NCBI GenBank assembly: GCA_046350935.1
Contig: JAXLZK010000020.1
Coordinates: 1-64,000, forward strand
Length of the DNA: 64,000 nucleotides
Direction: 5' to 3'
Origin: Nitrobium sp046350935
Lineage (GTDB): Bacteria; Nitrospirota; Thermodesulfovibrionia; Thermodesulfovibrionales; Dissulfurispiraceae
The position numbers were made by a program, and so were the translations under genes. Below are positions 1 to 8,652 of this stretch, piece by piece; the first letter of the stretch is position 1, and every line of letters starts with the position of its first letter. The notes under the pieces were generated by a model. The model was not told the origin of the DNA. It saw nothing but the letters and a program-made list of their open reading frames with translations, and made no database searches.

Positions 1-951
1 CTCTGGAATGCCGCGAAATTCATCATCCGCTACGAAAGCTCCTGGGAGAGAAAGCCGGTTGCGCCGGCTACGCCGGGTACGCCAACTACGGAAGAAGGGC
101 GTGGCCCGGATCTCGCAAGCAGATGGATAGTGAGCCGGCTGGCAGCCACCGTGGATGAGGTGAACCGGAACCTTGCGGGCTACCGCTTCAACGACGCGGC
201 CAACGGCATCTACCATTTCCTCTGGCACGAATTCTGCGACTGGTACATCGAGCTCACCAAGCCCGTGCTCTACCGGGAGGGGGAGAGCGGGGAGAAGAGC
301 GCCGTGGTGGGTTGTCTGTTTTTCGTCCTGGAGACGAGCCTCCGCCTGCTGCACCCCTTCATGCCCTTTGTCACCGAGGAGATCGGGAAGAGCGTATTCG
401 GCTCGTCTTCCGTCATGCTCTCTCCGTATCCCGAAGGCCTGCCCGCGTTTCCCGACGCCGAAAGGAAGATGGCATACCTCCTGAACGCGGTGACGGGGAT
501 CCGGAGCATCAGGGGGGAGCTGAATATTTCCCCCTCCCTCGAGATGACGGCAGCGGTCAGGACCCTTGCCCCTGAGGTTGAGGAGGTCCTGACGGAGAAC
601 CTCGAATCCATCAAGAAAATGACACGCTGCAGCGAAATACGGGTCGGCGCCGAAGTGGAGCGCCTCAGGGGGGCCGCTGTTGCGGTGCAGAACGGCGTCG
701 AGATCTACGTGCCCATCGAGGGCCTCCTGGACGTGCAGGCCGAGATCAGGAGGCTCGATAAGGAAATGGCGAAGCTTGAGGAGTCCCTTGCCTTCCTGGA
801 CAGGAAGCTGATGAACGAGGACTTCCTGAAGAACGCCCCGAAGAACGTCCTGGAAAAGGACAGGGCAAAGTTCGAGGAGTTGAAGGGGAAGAAGGGAAAG
901 ATCGAGGAGAATATCAGGCTCTTGGAAACCATTGGCGGCAAAGAGGGGTGA
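1..951 (+). CDS. valS: Valyl-tRNA synthetase, C-terminal part (5' end outside window)
   Basis: The frame is open from base 1 and gives the last 316 residues of valyl-tRNA synthetase, the cytoplasmic enzyme that charges tRNA-Val. The catalytic HIGH and KMSKS core lies left of the window edge. The visible part holds the end of the catalytic region (LWNAAKFI), the helical anticodon-binding domain with the conserved FLWHEFCDWYIELTKP stretch, and a C-terminal coiled-coil arm rich in K, E and L (LDKEMAKLEESLAFLDRKL, then NEDFLKNAP), which is typical of bacterial ValRS. It ends with TGA at 949-951, four bases before the next start, so the downstream genes may be co-transcribed. Confidence 0.95.
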   Translation, partial: LWNAAKFIIRYESSWERKPVAPATPGTPTTEEGRGPDLASRWIVSRLAATVDEVNRNLAGYRFNDAANGIYHFLWHEFCDWYIELTKPVLYREGESGEKSAVVGCLFFVLETSLRLLHPFMPFVTEEIGKSVFGSSSVMLSPYPEGLPAFPDAERKMAYLLNAVTGIRSIRGELNISPSLEMTAAVRTLAPEVEEVLTENLESIKKMTRCSEIRVGAEVERLRGAAVAVQNGVEIYVPIEGLLDVQAEIRRLDKEMAKLEESLAFLDRKLMNEDFLKNAPKNVLEKDRAKFEELKGKKGKIEENIRLLETIGGKEG

Positions 952-955
952 TACG

Positions 956-1450
956 ATGGAAAAGGATTCGGTTGACATCGAAAAAAAGCAGCTTGATGTG
1001 GTCGAGGCGGAATTCATCAACATCAAACAGAGCACGGTGCGGGCGGTGGACGGCGGGCATGTGGAGCTCCAGCAGGTCGGTGCGGTGAGCGTCGACGGCG
1101 AGCGGATCGAAGTCACCCAGGGCGCCTCGGTGCTGATGCACGGCTCGAACCTCTCCCTGCACCAGAGCATCGGGGTCCTGGCCGTGGGGAATACGACCGA
1201 TCTCAATCTCTCCCTCTCCTCAGTCGCCCTCTCTAGCAGGGACATGACGGTGAACAGGAGCGCGGTGGGGGCCATGGTGGCAAAGGAGATCACCGCCAAC
1301 AACAGCGCGTCCCTCCTCATGATCGGGAGACAGGTGAGCGGTACGGTAACCACCCTTCTGGATTGGCGCTCCGCCCTGGCCCTCGGAGCTGCCGCAGGCG
1401 GTGTCTTCGGCATGCTTTCGCTCCTGAAAGGAAAGCGGAAGAGGAGATAG
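956..1450 (+). CDS. Hypothetical protein, predicted beta-solenoid with C-terminal membrane anchor
   Basis: I do not recognise a named family. The 164-residue product is made mostly of short imperfect repeats of about 15-17 residues (for example IEVTQGASVLMHGSN, LSLHQSIGVLAVGNT, MTVNRSAVGAMVAKE, ITANNSASLLMIGRQ), each with alternating hydrophobic positions, which suggests a small beta-helix or solenoid. Near the C-terminus a hydrophobic stretch (ALALGAAAGGVFGMLSLL) is followed by KGKRKRR, a likely single membrane segment with a basic cytoplasmic end. The ATG at 956 is preferred over an upstream TTG because AAGAGGGG lies about 8 bases before it. It sits between valS and nadC with gaps of 4 and 3 bases. 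Function unknown. Confidence 0.75.
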   Translation: MEKDSVDIEKKQLDVVEAEFINIKQSTVRAVDGGHVELQQVGAVSVDGERIEVTQGASVLMHGSNLSLHQSIGVLAVGNTTDLNLSLSSVALSSRDMTVNRSAVGAMVAKEITANNSASLLMIGRQVSGTVTTLLDWRSALALGAAAGGVFGMLSLLKGKRKRR

Positions 1451-1453
1451 AAG

Positions 1454-2305
1454 ATGCTGCGTGATTTGCGCTGCTCCTTCCTGTTCCAGGAAACCGTCCG
1501 CCTTGCCCTCCAGGAGGATATCGGGCAGGGCGATATCACCTCGCTCCTGATCGTTCCCGAAGACAGGGAAGCGGGAGCGCGGCTCATCGCCAAGGAGGAC
1601 TTCCTCCTCGCGGGCATGCCCTTCGTGGAGGAGGTTTTCAGGGCCGTCGATCCGGAAGTGCGGGTGACGGTGCATATGCCCGAGGGCTTCGCGGTGAAGA
1701 AAGGCGATGTCCTTGCCGAGATACGGGGAAGGGCGCGGAGCCTCCTTGCGGGGGAGCGGGTCTCCCTCAACCTCCTGCAGCGCGTGTCCGGCATCGCCAC
1801 CCTGACGCACTCTTTTGTCGAACAGGTAAAGGGCCTGCCGGCAAGGATCGTGGATACGCGGAAGACGGTGCCCGGGATGCGCCTTATGGAGAAGTACGGG
1901 GTAAGGACCGGCGGGGGGGCGAACCACCGCTTCGGCCTGTTTGACGGCATCCTGATCAAAGACAACCACATCGAGGTCGCCGGAGGGGTGAAAGAAGCTG
2001 TCCTGCGCGCGCGGAAGGGCCACCACCTGCTGAAGATAGAGGTGGAGGTCAGGAACATGGACGAGCTGAAAGAGGCCCTCGAGGCGGGCGCCGACATCAT
2101 CATGCTCGACAACATGACTCCTCCCGCCATGGCGGAGGCTGTCCGGTTCGTGCAGGGGAGGGCGCTCCTCGAAGCGTCGGGCACTGTGAGCCTCTCGACG
2201 GTCCGCGGCATCGCGGAGACAGGGGTTGACCTCATCTCTGTCGGCGCTCTGACCCATTCGGCGCGCGCAGCCGATATCAGCATGAAAATACTGCACAGCA
2301 CATAG
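1454..2305 (+). CDS. nadC: Quinolinate phosphoribosyltransferase (carboxylating)
   Basis: NadC converts quinolinate and PRPP to nicotinate mononucleotide, CO2 and pyrophosphate in de novo NAD synthesis. The 283-residue product has the family's usual length and its signature blocks: an N-terminal LALQEDIGQGDITS, the LNLLQRVSGIAT segment, the active-site stretch RKTVPGMRLMEKYGVRTGGG, then HRFGLFDGILIKDNHI, and the C-terminal barrel strands DIIMLDNMTPPAM and ISVGALTHS. The ATG at 1454 follows a purine-rich GGAAGAGGAGAT. nadA and nadB are not in this window. Confidence 0.95.
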   Translation: MLRDLRCSFLFQETVRLALQEDIGQGDITSLLIVPEDREAGARLIAKEDFLLAGMPFVEEVFRAVDPEVRVTVHMPEGFAVKKGDVLAEIRGRARSLLAGERVSLNLLQRVSGIATLTHSFVEQVKGLPARIVDTRKTVPGMRLMEKYGVRTGGGANHRFGLFDGILIKDNHIEVAGGVKEAVLRARKGHHLLKIEVEVRNMDELKEALEAGADIIMLDNMTPPAMAEAVRFVQGRALLEASGTVSLSTVRGIAETGVDLISVGALTHSARAADISMKILHST

Positions 2306-2372
2306 CTCCTGCGGGATCTTTAAAATATTTTCCTTCGCTTTGTAGAAGGGCCGGGGGGTAAAGGGGTAAGAC

Positions 2373-3407
2373 ATGGAAGAGATGACGTACAGAAAAGCGG
2401 GCGTGGATATCGACGAGGGGGACCGGTTCGTGCGGCTCATCTCCCCCCTGGTAAAGAAGACCTTCAGGCCGGAGGTGATGACCGATATCGGCTCTTTCGG
2501 CGCCCTCTTCAAAATGGACATGACGCGATACAGGGAGCCCGTCCTGGTGAGCGGGACCGACGGCGTGGGGACCAAGCTGAAGATCGCGTTCATGACGGAC
2601 AGGCACGATACCGTAGGCATCGACCTCGTCGCCATGTGCGTCAACGATATCCTCACCCTCGGCGCCGAGCCGCTCTTCTTCCTCGACTATTTCGCCACCG
2701 GGAAGCTGCGGCCCGAAAAGGCGAGCGAGGTGGTGCGGGGCATTGCGGAGGGCTGCAGGGAGTCCGGCTGCGCCCTCATCGGGGGGGAGACCGCGGAGAT
2801 GCCCGGGTTTTACGAGGAGGGCGAGTACGATCTCGCCGGTTTTGCGGTCGGGGCCGTGGACAAGGGAGAGATCGTGGACGGTTCGGGAATAGAGGAGGGG
2901 GATGCCCTCATCGGGATCGCTTCCAGCGGACTGCACAGCAACGGCTATTCGCTCGCGCGGAAGGTCCTCTTCGAGATGGCGCGGTATGCCCCGGACACCT
3001 ATGTCCCCGAATTGTCCTCCACCGTGGGAGAGGAGCTGCTGAAACCGACGAGGATCTATGTAAGGGCATACGAGGCGCTCAGGGGAAAGGTCCGGGTCAG
3101 GGGGATGGCCCATATCACCGGAGGAGGCATTCCGGGGAATGTCCCGCGCATCCTGCGGGACGGTTTGACGGCCGTCATCCGGGAAGGCTCCTGGACGGTG
3201 CCCCCGGTGTTCGAGCTCATCAGGGAGCTCGGGAGCGTCCCTGGGGACGACATGAAAAAAACGTTTAATATGGGTATCGGGTATGTTATAGTAGTTTCGG
3301 AAAAAGAAGGCGGTTCCGCTCTCTCGCTGTTGAAGGAAAGAGGTTTCGAGGCCTGCGCTTTGGGCTTTATCGAGAAGGGGGGGGGAGAAAAGATACGGTA
3401 TGTTTAG
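2373..3407 (+). CDS. purM: Phosphoribosylformylglycinamidine cyclo-ligase (AIR synthetase)
   Basis: PurM closes the imidazole ring of FGAM with ATP to give aminoimidazole ribotide in purine synthesis. The 344-residue product is full length. Diagnostic blocks are YRKAGVDIDEGD at the N-terminus, SGTDGVGTKLKIA, the glycine-rich ALIGGETAEMPGFYEEGEYD, GIASSGLHSNGYSL and HITGGGIPGNVPR. The start has GGGGTAAAGGGG just upstream. Its last 8 bases overlap the start of the M23 peptidase gene, so the two are probably translated from one message although their functions are unrelated. Confidence 0.95.
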   Translation: MEEMTYRKAGVDIDEGDRFVRLISPLVKKTFRPEVMTDIGSFGALFKMDMTRYREPVLVSGTDGVGTKLKIAFMTDRHDTVGIDLVAMCVNDILTLGAEPLFFLDYFATGKLRPEKASEVVRGIAEGCRESGCALIGGETAEMPGFYEEGEYDLAGFAVGAVDKGEIVDGSGIEEGDALIGIASSGLHSNGYSLARKVLFEMARYAPDTYVPELSSTVGEELLKPTRIYVRAYEALRGKVRVRGMAHITGGGIPGNVPRILRDGLTAVIREGSWTVPPVFELIRELGSVPGDDMKKTFNMGIGYVIVVSEKEGGSALSLLKERGFEACALGFIEKGGGEKIRYV

Positions 3408-4266
3408 GATCCGACGTTTCGTTCGCAGGCTCTTTACCCCGGTCACCATACTGATGATCCCCCACGACAGCAACCGCACCGTCAACATACGGCTTCCCTC
3501 CATCGGCATTGTCTTGTCCGTCCTGGTATGGTTGGCAGGCTCCGTGTACATCATTTCCGCCGCCGTCGAAACCCGGGAGTACCACCGGATGAAAAGCAGG
3601 CTGGGGTATTACGCTTTCCAGTTTGCCCAACTGAAATCCACCATGACCACCCTGAAGAAGGCCGAAGAGGAGTTCCAACGGCTGCTCTCTTTCAAAAGCA
3701 GGCATGAGATCCTTGAAAATGTCGACAAAGGGATGGTCCTTGCCGATGCAGGGTCCGTCGATATGGAAGTGCTGAAGGAGCAGATCAGGAAGAGGGTTGA
3801 GTCGGTGAGCGCCATCAAGGACTTCCTCAGGGAGCAGCGGGACGTCTACATGGCCACGCCACGGGGATGGCCCCTTGCCGGCAGGGTGACGTCCGAGTTC
3901 GGATTCCGGGAAAACCCGAGCCGGGGAGGGCGGGAATTCCACTCGGGTCTCGATATTTCGACTGCGGCAGGGACTCCGGTGAGGGCCACGGCGGAGGGGG
4001 TCGTCAGCTTCGCCGGCTGGAGCGCCGGGAACGGCAACCTGGTGGTGATCGAGCACGGGTTCGGATTCTCCACTTTCTACGCGCATAACAGCTCCACGGT
4101 CGCCGGCGTCGGGAAAAGGGTCAAGCGGGGCGATATCGTCGCCTATTCAGGGTCCACGGGCAATTCCACCGGCCCCCATCTCCACTATGAAGTGTGGCAT
4201 GAGGGCAAGGCGGTCGATCCGCGCGGCTCCATCAGGGAGGCGGAGTATGTTTCTGGGGAAAAATAA
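3400..4266 (+). CDS. Membrane-anchored M23 family (LytM/DUF) metallopeptidase
   Basis: This is a peptidoglycan-directed zinc endopeptidase of family M23, or a regulator with that fold. A single N-terminal membrane segment (about residues 27-48, IGIVLSVLVWLAGSVYIISA) is followed by a helical, probably coiled-coil region (about 50-150) and a C-terminal LytM domain. The zinc ligands and catalytic residues look intact: HSGLD (H and D), the FYAH histidine, and the GPHLHYEVW signature. It overlaps purM upstream by 8 bases and the bactofilin gene downstream by 20. An M23 peptidase paired with a bactofilin is a recurring cell-shape module, in which the bactofilin polymer positions the peptidase. Activity in this copy is inferred. 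Confidence 0.9.
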   Translation: MFRIRRFVRRLFTPVTILMIPHDSNRTVNIRLPSIGIVLSVLVWLAGSVYIISAAVETREYHRMKSRLGYYAFQFAQLKSTMTTLKKAEEEFQRLLSFKSRHEILENVDKGMVLADAGSVDMEVLKEQIRKRVESVSAIKDFLREQRDVYMATPRGWPLAGRVTSEFGFRENPSRGGREFHSGLDISTAAGTPVRATAEGVVSFAGWSAGNGNLVVIEHGFGFSTFYAHNSSTVAGVGKRVKRGDIVAYSGSTGNSTGPHLHYEVWHEGKAVDPRGSIREAEYVSGEK

Positions 4267-4627
4267 CAAGCTGGAAGCGCTGGTAGGGCCTCATTCCGAA
4301 TTCAGGGGAGACATTATCGCCAAAGGGACCTTCCGGATAGACGGCACCTTCCAGGGAAACATCACGGCCGATACCGTTGTCCTCGGGGAGAACGCTTCCC
4401 TGAAGGGGGATGTATCGGCCCGGTGCGTCGTGATCGGGGGAAAGATCGAAGGCAGCATAAAAGCGGATGAGCTGGTGGAGGTCAGGCATACCGGGCAGGT
4501 GCGCGGCGATATTTCCACGCGGAAGCTTTCCGTTGCCGAAGGCGGCGTCTTCGACGGGCGCTCCATTATCCAGAAGGAAGAGGGAAAGATAATCGATTTT
4601 CCCACGGTAGAGACTACCGCCAAATAG
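4247..4627 (+). CDS. Bactofilin family protein
   Basis: Bactofilins are polymer-forming cytoskeletal proteins made of a right-handed beta-helix. The 126-residue product shows the repeating pattern of that fold: FRGDIIAKGTFRIDGTFQGN, then turns ending in G-D or G-S (LKGDVSA, IEGSIKA, VRGDIST). A short flexible tail rich in K, E and T follows. I chose the ATG at 4247 because it gives the usual bactofilin N-terminus (MFLGKNNKLEALVG) and has AGGGAGGCGGAG before it. It starts inside the end of the M23 peptidase gene, which suggests translational coupling and a joint role in cell-wall or cell-shape control. Confidence 0.9.
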   Translation: MFLGKNNKLEALVGPHSEFRGDIIAKGTFRIDGTFQGNITADTVVLGENASLKGDVSARCVVIGGKIEGSIKADELVEVRHTGQVRGDISTRKLSVAEGGVFDGRSIIQKEEGKIIDFPTVETTAK

Positions 4628-4766
4628 CGGCTTTCCCTCTCTGTCTCTCCTCCTGTCTTTGTCACTGCTGAAGCCATCCCCTTGTCCTCGCGCGCATCGC
4701 TTTACTGGTGCGTTTGCCCTGCCTGCTTCCTTTAATAAAAGGCTACGGGTGGGGTAGAATAAGGGA

Positions 4767-6764
4767 ATGCGACAGATTTTTTTCGACAGCGTCAGCCTCG
4801 AAAGGGCAGGAGAGCTCTTCTCTACCCGGCTTGACTCGCTGGGAATACAGAGGCTGCCTTCAGAGCAGGTGCGGGTGGTCGAGGCGCAGGACAGGATCAC
4901 CGCAGAGCCTGTTTTTGCGAAATACTCCTCGCCCTTCTATCATTCCGCGGCCATGGACGGCTACGCGGTGCGGTATGCCGATACCTTTACCGCCTCCGAG
5001 ACGAGCCCCTGCCTCCTCAGGATCGGGCGGGACGCCCTGTACGTGGATACGGGCGATCCGATGCCCGAGGGGTTCACTGCGGTCATCATGGTAGAGGATG
5101 CCAACCTGGTGCGCGGACAGGAGCCGCAGGCTGACAGGCCCCCTCCGGAGGACGCGGAGAGCACAGGCGACGGCGCGCCGCCGGACTGTATCGAGATCTA
5201 CCAGTCCGTCCCCCCTTACCAGCACGTACGGTCCATCGGCGAGGACATTGTGGCTACTGAGCTGATCATTCCCGAGGGGCACCGGATTCGGCCTGTCGAT
5301 ATCGGCGCTCTCCTCGCGGGCGGCCATCTGGAGGTGGCGGTGAGGAGGAGTCCGGTGGTGGCTGTCCTCCCGACCGGCACAGAGCTCGTCGAACCTGAAC
5401 TGCTCAGGGACCGTCCTCCTGCGCCTCCCGAGATCATCGAGTACAACTCTGCAGTCCTCGGAGGACTGTCGAAGGAACTGGGCGCCGCGCCACTCCGTTT
5501 CCCCATTGTCAGAGACGATCCCGATGCGATCAAGGAGGCCCTGCTCAGGGCAGTGGAGAGGGCCGACCTCGTTCTGATCAACGCCGGATCGGGGAGAGGG
5601 TCCGAAGATTATACCCTTGCCGCCATTCAGGAGCTGGGGGAGGCGATCGTCCATGGCGTCTCGATTAAGCCGGGGAAGCCGGTGATCATCGGCTTCATAC
5701 GGAACAAGCCGGTGGTGGGGATCCCCGGGTATCCTGTCTCCGCCTATCTTGCCTTTACTCTTTTCGTCCGCCCGGTGATCGAAAGGTTCCTGGGGACCGC
5801 TTCTGCGGGAGGCGAGAGGATCACGGCCCGGCTCGCCCGGCAGATAGCGTCCCCCCTCGGCATCGACGAGTTCATTCGCGTGAAGGTGGGGGAGGTCAAT
5901 AACACACTCATCGCTGCTCCGGTAGGAAGGGGCGCAGGCCTGATGATGTCCCTGGTGAGGGCGGACGGCATCGTGAGAATCCCCGCCGGCTCCGAGGGTA
6001 TGCGCGCCGGGAGCGAGGTGGAGGTGGAGCTGCTGAGGAGCGGGAGCGAGGTCAGGAATACCGTTGTCTGCATCGGAAGTCACGATAACACGTTGGATAT
6101 ATTGGCGAATATCGTGAAGAAGAGCTGCCCGAGGTACTCGCTCTCGTCCGCGCATGTCGGTTCTCTGGGAGGCCTGATGGCGCTGAAGAAGGGCGAGGCC
6201 CATCTTGCAGGGACCCATCTCCTCGACGAGCAGACAGGTGAATACAACGTCCCTTTCCTGAAGAGGCTCTTTCCGGACCGGAGGATGGTCCTGGTGAACC
6301 TTGTCCGCCGCCGGCAGGGTCTCCTGGTGCGGAGGGGTAATCCGAAGGGGATTCAGTGCTTCGAAGATCTCGTGCGGGACGATGTCCTGTTTATCAACAG
6401 GCAGGCCGGGTCGGGGACGCGGCTCCTCCTCGACAAGCACCTCCGGGAGCTGAATATCAACCCCTTCCTGATACGGGGCTACGACAAGGAGGAATACACC
6501 CATATGTCGGTGGCCTCCGCAGTGCTCACCGGCCTTGCGGACACCGGCCTTGCGGTCTTTTCTTCCGCCCGGGCCCTGGGTCTCGACTTTATCCCCGTTG
6601 CAGAGGAGCGGTACGATCTGGCGATTCCCTACGAATTCATGGATACCGAAAAAATCGGGATCGTTCTGGGCATCATCCGGGGAAACGCGGAGTTCAGGGC
6701 GCTCGTGCAGGCCCTCGGCGGGTACGACACTCAGGAGATGGGAGTGGTGATGTACGAGGGGTAA
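4767..6764 (+). CDS. MoeA-type molybdopterin molybdotransferase fused to a periplasmic-binding-like domain
   Basis: Residues 1 to about 420 form a MoeA protein, which inserts molybdate (or tungstate) into adenylylated molybdopterin; recognisable blocks are SAAMDGYAVRYADT, VDTGDPMPEGFTAVI, NAGSGRGSEDYT and GKPVIIGFIRNKPVVGIPGY. From about residue 435 to the end follows a type-2 binding-protein fold (CIGSHDNTLDILANIV, AGTHLLD, RQAGSGTRLLLD), the PBP_like domain often fused to MoeA in anaerobes and probably binding the oxyanion or a cofactor intermediate. At 665 residues it is much longer than plain MoeA. There is no good ribosome site close to the ATG. TAGAAT (4755-4760) lies 6 bases before it, so the message might be leaderless. 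It may supply the cofactor of the formate dehydrogenase encoded at 39-44 kb. Confidence 0.9.
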   Translation: MRQIFFDSVSLERAGELFSTRLDSLGIQRLPSEQVRVVEAQDRITAEPVFAKYSSPFYHSAAMDGYAVRYADTFTASETSPCLLRIGRDALYVDTGDPMPEGFTAVIMVEDANLVRGQEPQADRPPPEDAESTGDGAPPDCIEIYQSVPPYQHVRSIGEDIVATELIIPEGHRIRPVDIGALLAGGHLEVAVRRSPVVAVLPTGTELVEPELLRDRPPAPPEIIEYNSAVLGGLSKELGAAPLRFPIVRDDPDAIKEALLRAVERADLVLINAGSGRGSEDYTLAAIQELGEAIVHGVSIKPGKPVIIGFIRNKPVVGIPGYPVSAYLAFTLFVRPVIERFLGTASAGGERITARLARQIASPLGIDEFIRVKVGEVNNTLIAAPVGRGAGLMMSLVRADGIVRIPAGSEGMRAGSEVEVELLRSGSEVRNTVVCIGSHDNTLDILANIVKKSCPRYSLSSAHVGSLGGLMALKKGEAHLAGTHLLDEQTGEYNVPFLKRLFPDRRMVLVNLVRRRQGLLVRRGNPKGIQCFEDLVRDDVLFINRQAGSGTRLLLDKHLRELNINPFLIRGYDKEEYTHMSVASAVLTGLADTGLAVFSSARALGLDFIPVAEERYDLAIPYEFMDTEKIGIVLGIIRGNAEFRALVQALGGYDTQEMGVVMYEG

Positions 6765-6776
6765 TTTTCTTGCCCC

Positions 6777-6808
6777 GCAGAGGGGTCCGCGGCCTTTTCC
6801 CCCTCTGC
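6777..6808. terminator. Hairpin between convergent genes
   Basis: A perfect 9-bp inverted repeat (GCAGAGGGG at 6777-6785 and CCCCTCTGC at 6800-6808) with a 14-base loop lies between the convergent moeA-fusion and M48 genes. No clear T-run follows on either strand, so termination here is inferred from position and stem strength. Confidence 0.4.
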
Positions 6809-6829
6809 CCTCGCTGCCTGCCTCCGCCG

Positions 6830-7630
6830 CTACCGCGGCCGGTAATACTGCATTGCTTCAGGAATGAACTCCCTGATATTTTTGATCCGTGTCTCATCGG
6901 CAGGATGGGTGCTCAGGAATTCGGGAGGCGCCCCGCCCTGTTGTGCGGCAGACATCCTCTGCCAGAAATCCACTGAGACCCGGGGATCGTACCCCGCCAT
7001 CGCCATGAAGATGAGCCCGAGGTGGTCCGCCTCCGTTTCCTGTACCCTGCTGTAGGGGAGGAGCACCCCTACCTGCGTGCCGAGTCCGTAGGCCTGCATG
7101 AAGAGGTTCACCGTTTCCTGGGGCTTCTGGGAGAGGGCGGTGCTGAGCGCTGCTCCGCCCATCTGGGCGATCAGTCCCTGGCTCATGCGCTCCTCGCCGT
7201 GAGCGGCGACTGCATGGGAGATCTCGTGCCCCATCACCACCGCCAGCCCCGCATCGTTCTGCGCTACCGGCAGGATGCCCGAATAGACGACCACCTTGCC
7301 TCCGGGCATCGCCCATGCGTTGATGCTCTTGTCGGCGATCAGATGGAACTCCCATTGGTACCCTTTCAGGCGATCGGCCATGCCCTGGCTCGAAAAGTAT
7401 TCCTCGACGGCCTGTGCGATCCTTGTCCCCACCGCCTGCACCGTTTGCGCCTGCGGAGTATTTTCGATGACGCGGTGCTTCGAGAGGAATTCCCGGTAGG
7501 AGCTGAAGCTCATGGGGAGAAGGGATTCCGACGAAACGAGACTGAGCTGTTGTCTTCCGGTGATGGGGACCGTCTGGCAGGCGAGGAGGAGCCCCGCGGA
7601 GATAAGGAGGAGCGGTATGCCTTTTCTCAT
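6830..7630 (-). CDS. M48 family metalloprotease, predicted lipoprotein
   Basis: This is a Ste24/HtpX-like zinc metallopeptidase of the periplasm, in the small lipoprotein branch of M48 (like YcaL/LoiP). The signal peptide ends in a lipobox (LLAC, Cys18), so the mature protein is probably attached to a membrane. The zinc-binding helix HEISH is present in VVMGHEISHAVAAHGEERMS, with the downstream ligand in ETEADHLGLIFMAMAGYDP. INAWAMPGGKVVVYSGIL is the typical strand preceding the active site. At 266 residues the length is normal. Such proteases act in outer-membrane protein quality control. It faces the moeA fusion and is transcribed alone. Confidence 0.92.
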   Translation of the reverse strand: MRKGIPLLLISAGLLLACQTVPITGRQQLSLVSSESLLPMSFSSYREFLSKHRVIENTPQAQTVQAVGTRIAQAVEEYFSSQGMADRLKGYQWEFHLIADKSINAWAMPGGKVVVYSGILPVAQNDAGLAVVMGHEISHAVAAHGEERMSQGLIAQMGGAALSTALSQKPQETVNLFMQAYGLGTQVGVLLPYSRVQETEADHLGLIFMAMAGYDPRVSVDFWQRMSAAQQGGAPPEFLSTHPADETRIKNIREFIPEAMQYYRPR

Positions 7631-7775
7631 TCTGCACCTCGTTCCGGTACGATGCCGGGTCCGGCTTCGGAAACGTTCCGCTTGCAGGGGACACCTGCCT
7701 GTCTCAATGATAGCACTAAAAAAAGAGAAGGGAAAGAAGGAGGGAGAGAGAAGTGGTTCCGCGGGAATCCTTTGC

Positions 7776-7804
7776 TTGACGCCCCCTCTTTTCTATGCTA
7801 CGGT
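7776..7804 (+). promoter_or_regulatory. Putative sigma70-type promoter for the phosphoesterase gene
   Basis: TTGACG (7776-7781) and TACGGT (7799-7804) are 17 bases apart. The predicted transcript start is near 7811, about 60 bases before the GTG start. The -35 is good and the -10 is weak. Confidence 0.4.
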
Positions 7805-7873
7805 GAAATTAGGTTTTTGCGTTGTCGTGCAGGCGCATCAGACAGTCGGGTGCGGTGCGGCCGGGGAGCCGGG

Positions 7874-8614
7874 GTGAAAACTGAATACAAGACGATCCGC
7901 GTGGCGGCGCTGGGAGATCTCCATTACACCAGAAAGTCGCAGGGCGGCCTGCAGGCCCTCTTTGCGCAGGCCACCGAAGCGGCCGACGTGCTCCTGCTCT
8001 GCGGAGACCTGACGGATAACGGACATCCTGATGAGGCCCGCGTCCTTGCCACGGATCTCAAATCGTACGTGAAGATACCCCTTGTCGGGGTGCTGGGCAA
8101 TCACGACCATGAAAGCGGAAGGCATACGGAAGTGAGCGAGATCCTTTCGGAATCGGGCGTCGCGATGCTCGACGGCTCGGCGTGTGAGATCCAGGGGGTG
8201 GGTTTTGCCGGAGTAAAGGGATTTTGCGGGGGGTTCGGACGCCAGGCGCTGCAGCCGTGGGGAGAGGAGATCATCAAGCGTTTTGTCCAGGAGACGGTGG
8301 ACGAGGCGCTCCGCCTCGAAAAGGCCCTTGCAAAGTTGGAGACGCCGCTGCGGGTGGTGCTCCTCCACTACGCGCCGATAAAGGACACGGTGGAGGGAGA
8401 ACACTCCGAGATCTTCACCTATCTCGGCTCTTCCCGCATCGAGGAGCCTCTGAACCGCTGCCAGGTAACGGCGGTCTTCCACGGACACGCCCATAGCGGA
8501 AGGCCGGAGGGGCGCACAAGGGAGGGCATACCGGTGTACAACGTCTCCATGGCGCTCCTGCATCGGTCATATCCGGAACGTCCTCCCTTCAGGCTGGTGG
8601 AGATACAAAAATAA
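7874..8614 (+). CDS. Metallophosphoesterase, calcineurin-like
   Basis: This is a soluble phosphoesterase of the calcineurin superfamily; the substrate cannot be told from sequence. All metal-binding motifs are present in order: GDLHYT (D-x-H), CGDLTDNG, GNHDHE, LLHYAP and HGHAHSG. The GTG at 7874 gives MKTEYKTIRVAALGDLHY, the usual short lead before the first motif; another GTG at 7850 is possible. The frame stays open far upstream, but that part is antisense to the M48 gene and has no family similarity. The product is 246 residues. A nucleotidyltransferase gene follows 38 bases later on the same strand. Confidence 0.88.
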   Translation: MKTEYKTIRVAALGDLHYTRKSQGGLQALFAQATEAADVLLLCGDLTDNGHPDEARVLATDLKSYVKIPLVGVLGNHDHESGRHTEVSEILSESGVAMLDGSACEIQGVGFAGVKGFCGGFGRQALQPWGEEIIKRFVQETVDEALRLEKALAKLETPLRVVLLHYAPIKDTVEGEHSEIFTYLGSSRIEEPLNRCQVTAVFHGHAHSGRPEGRTREGIPVYNVSMALLHRSYPERPPFRLVEIQK

Positions 8615-8652
8615 GGCTGCTTTCAGCCGGAAGAGCCGGAAGAGGAGGGAAA

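Noticed and set aside
223..237. TGGCAC followed by a GC at sigma54 spacing (GG-N10-GC)
   Set aside because: It lies inside the conserved valS coding sequence (LWHEFCDW) with no gene start downstream, so I treat it as chance.
1220..2656. Long minus-strand open frame across nadC and purM
   Set aside because: Both plus-strand genes are unmistakable, and the antisense product has no recognisable motif.
4860..6503. Long minus-strand open frame across the moeA fusion
   Set aside because: Composition-driven shadow; the plus-strand protein is conserved throughout.
7022..7873. Upstream extension of the phosphoesterase frame by 284 codons
   Set aside because: It is antisense to the M48 peptidase gene and crosses a promoter; family homology starts at the GTG near 7874.
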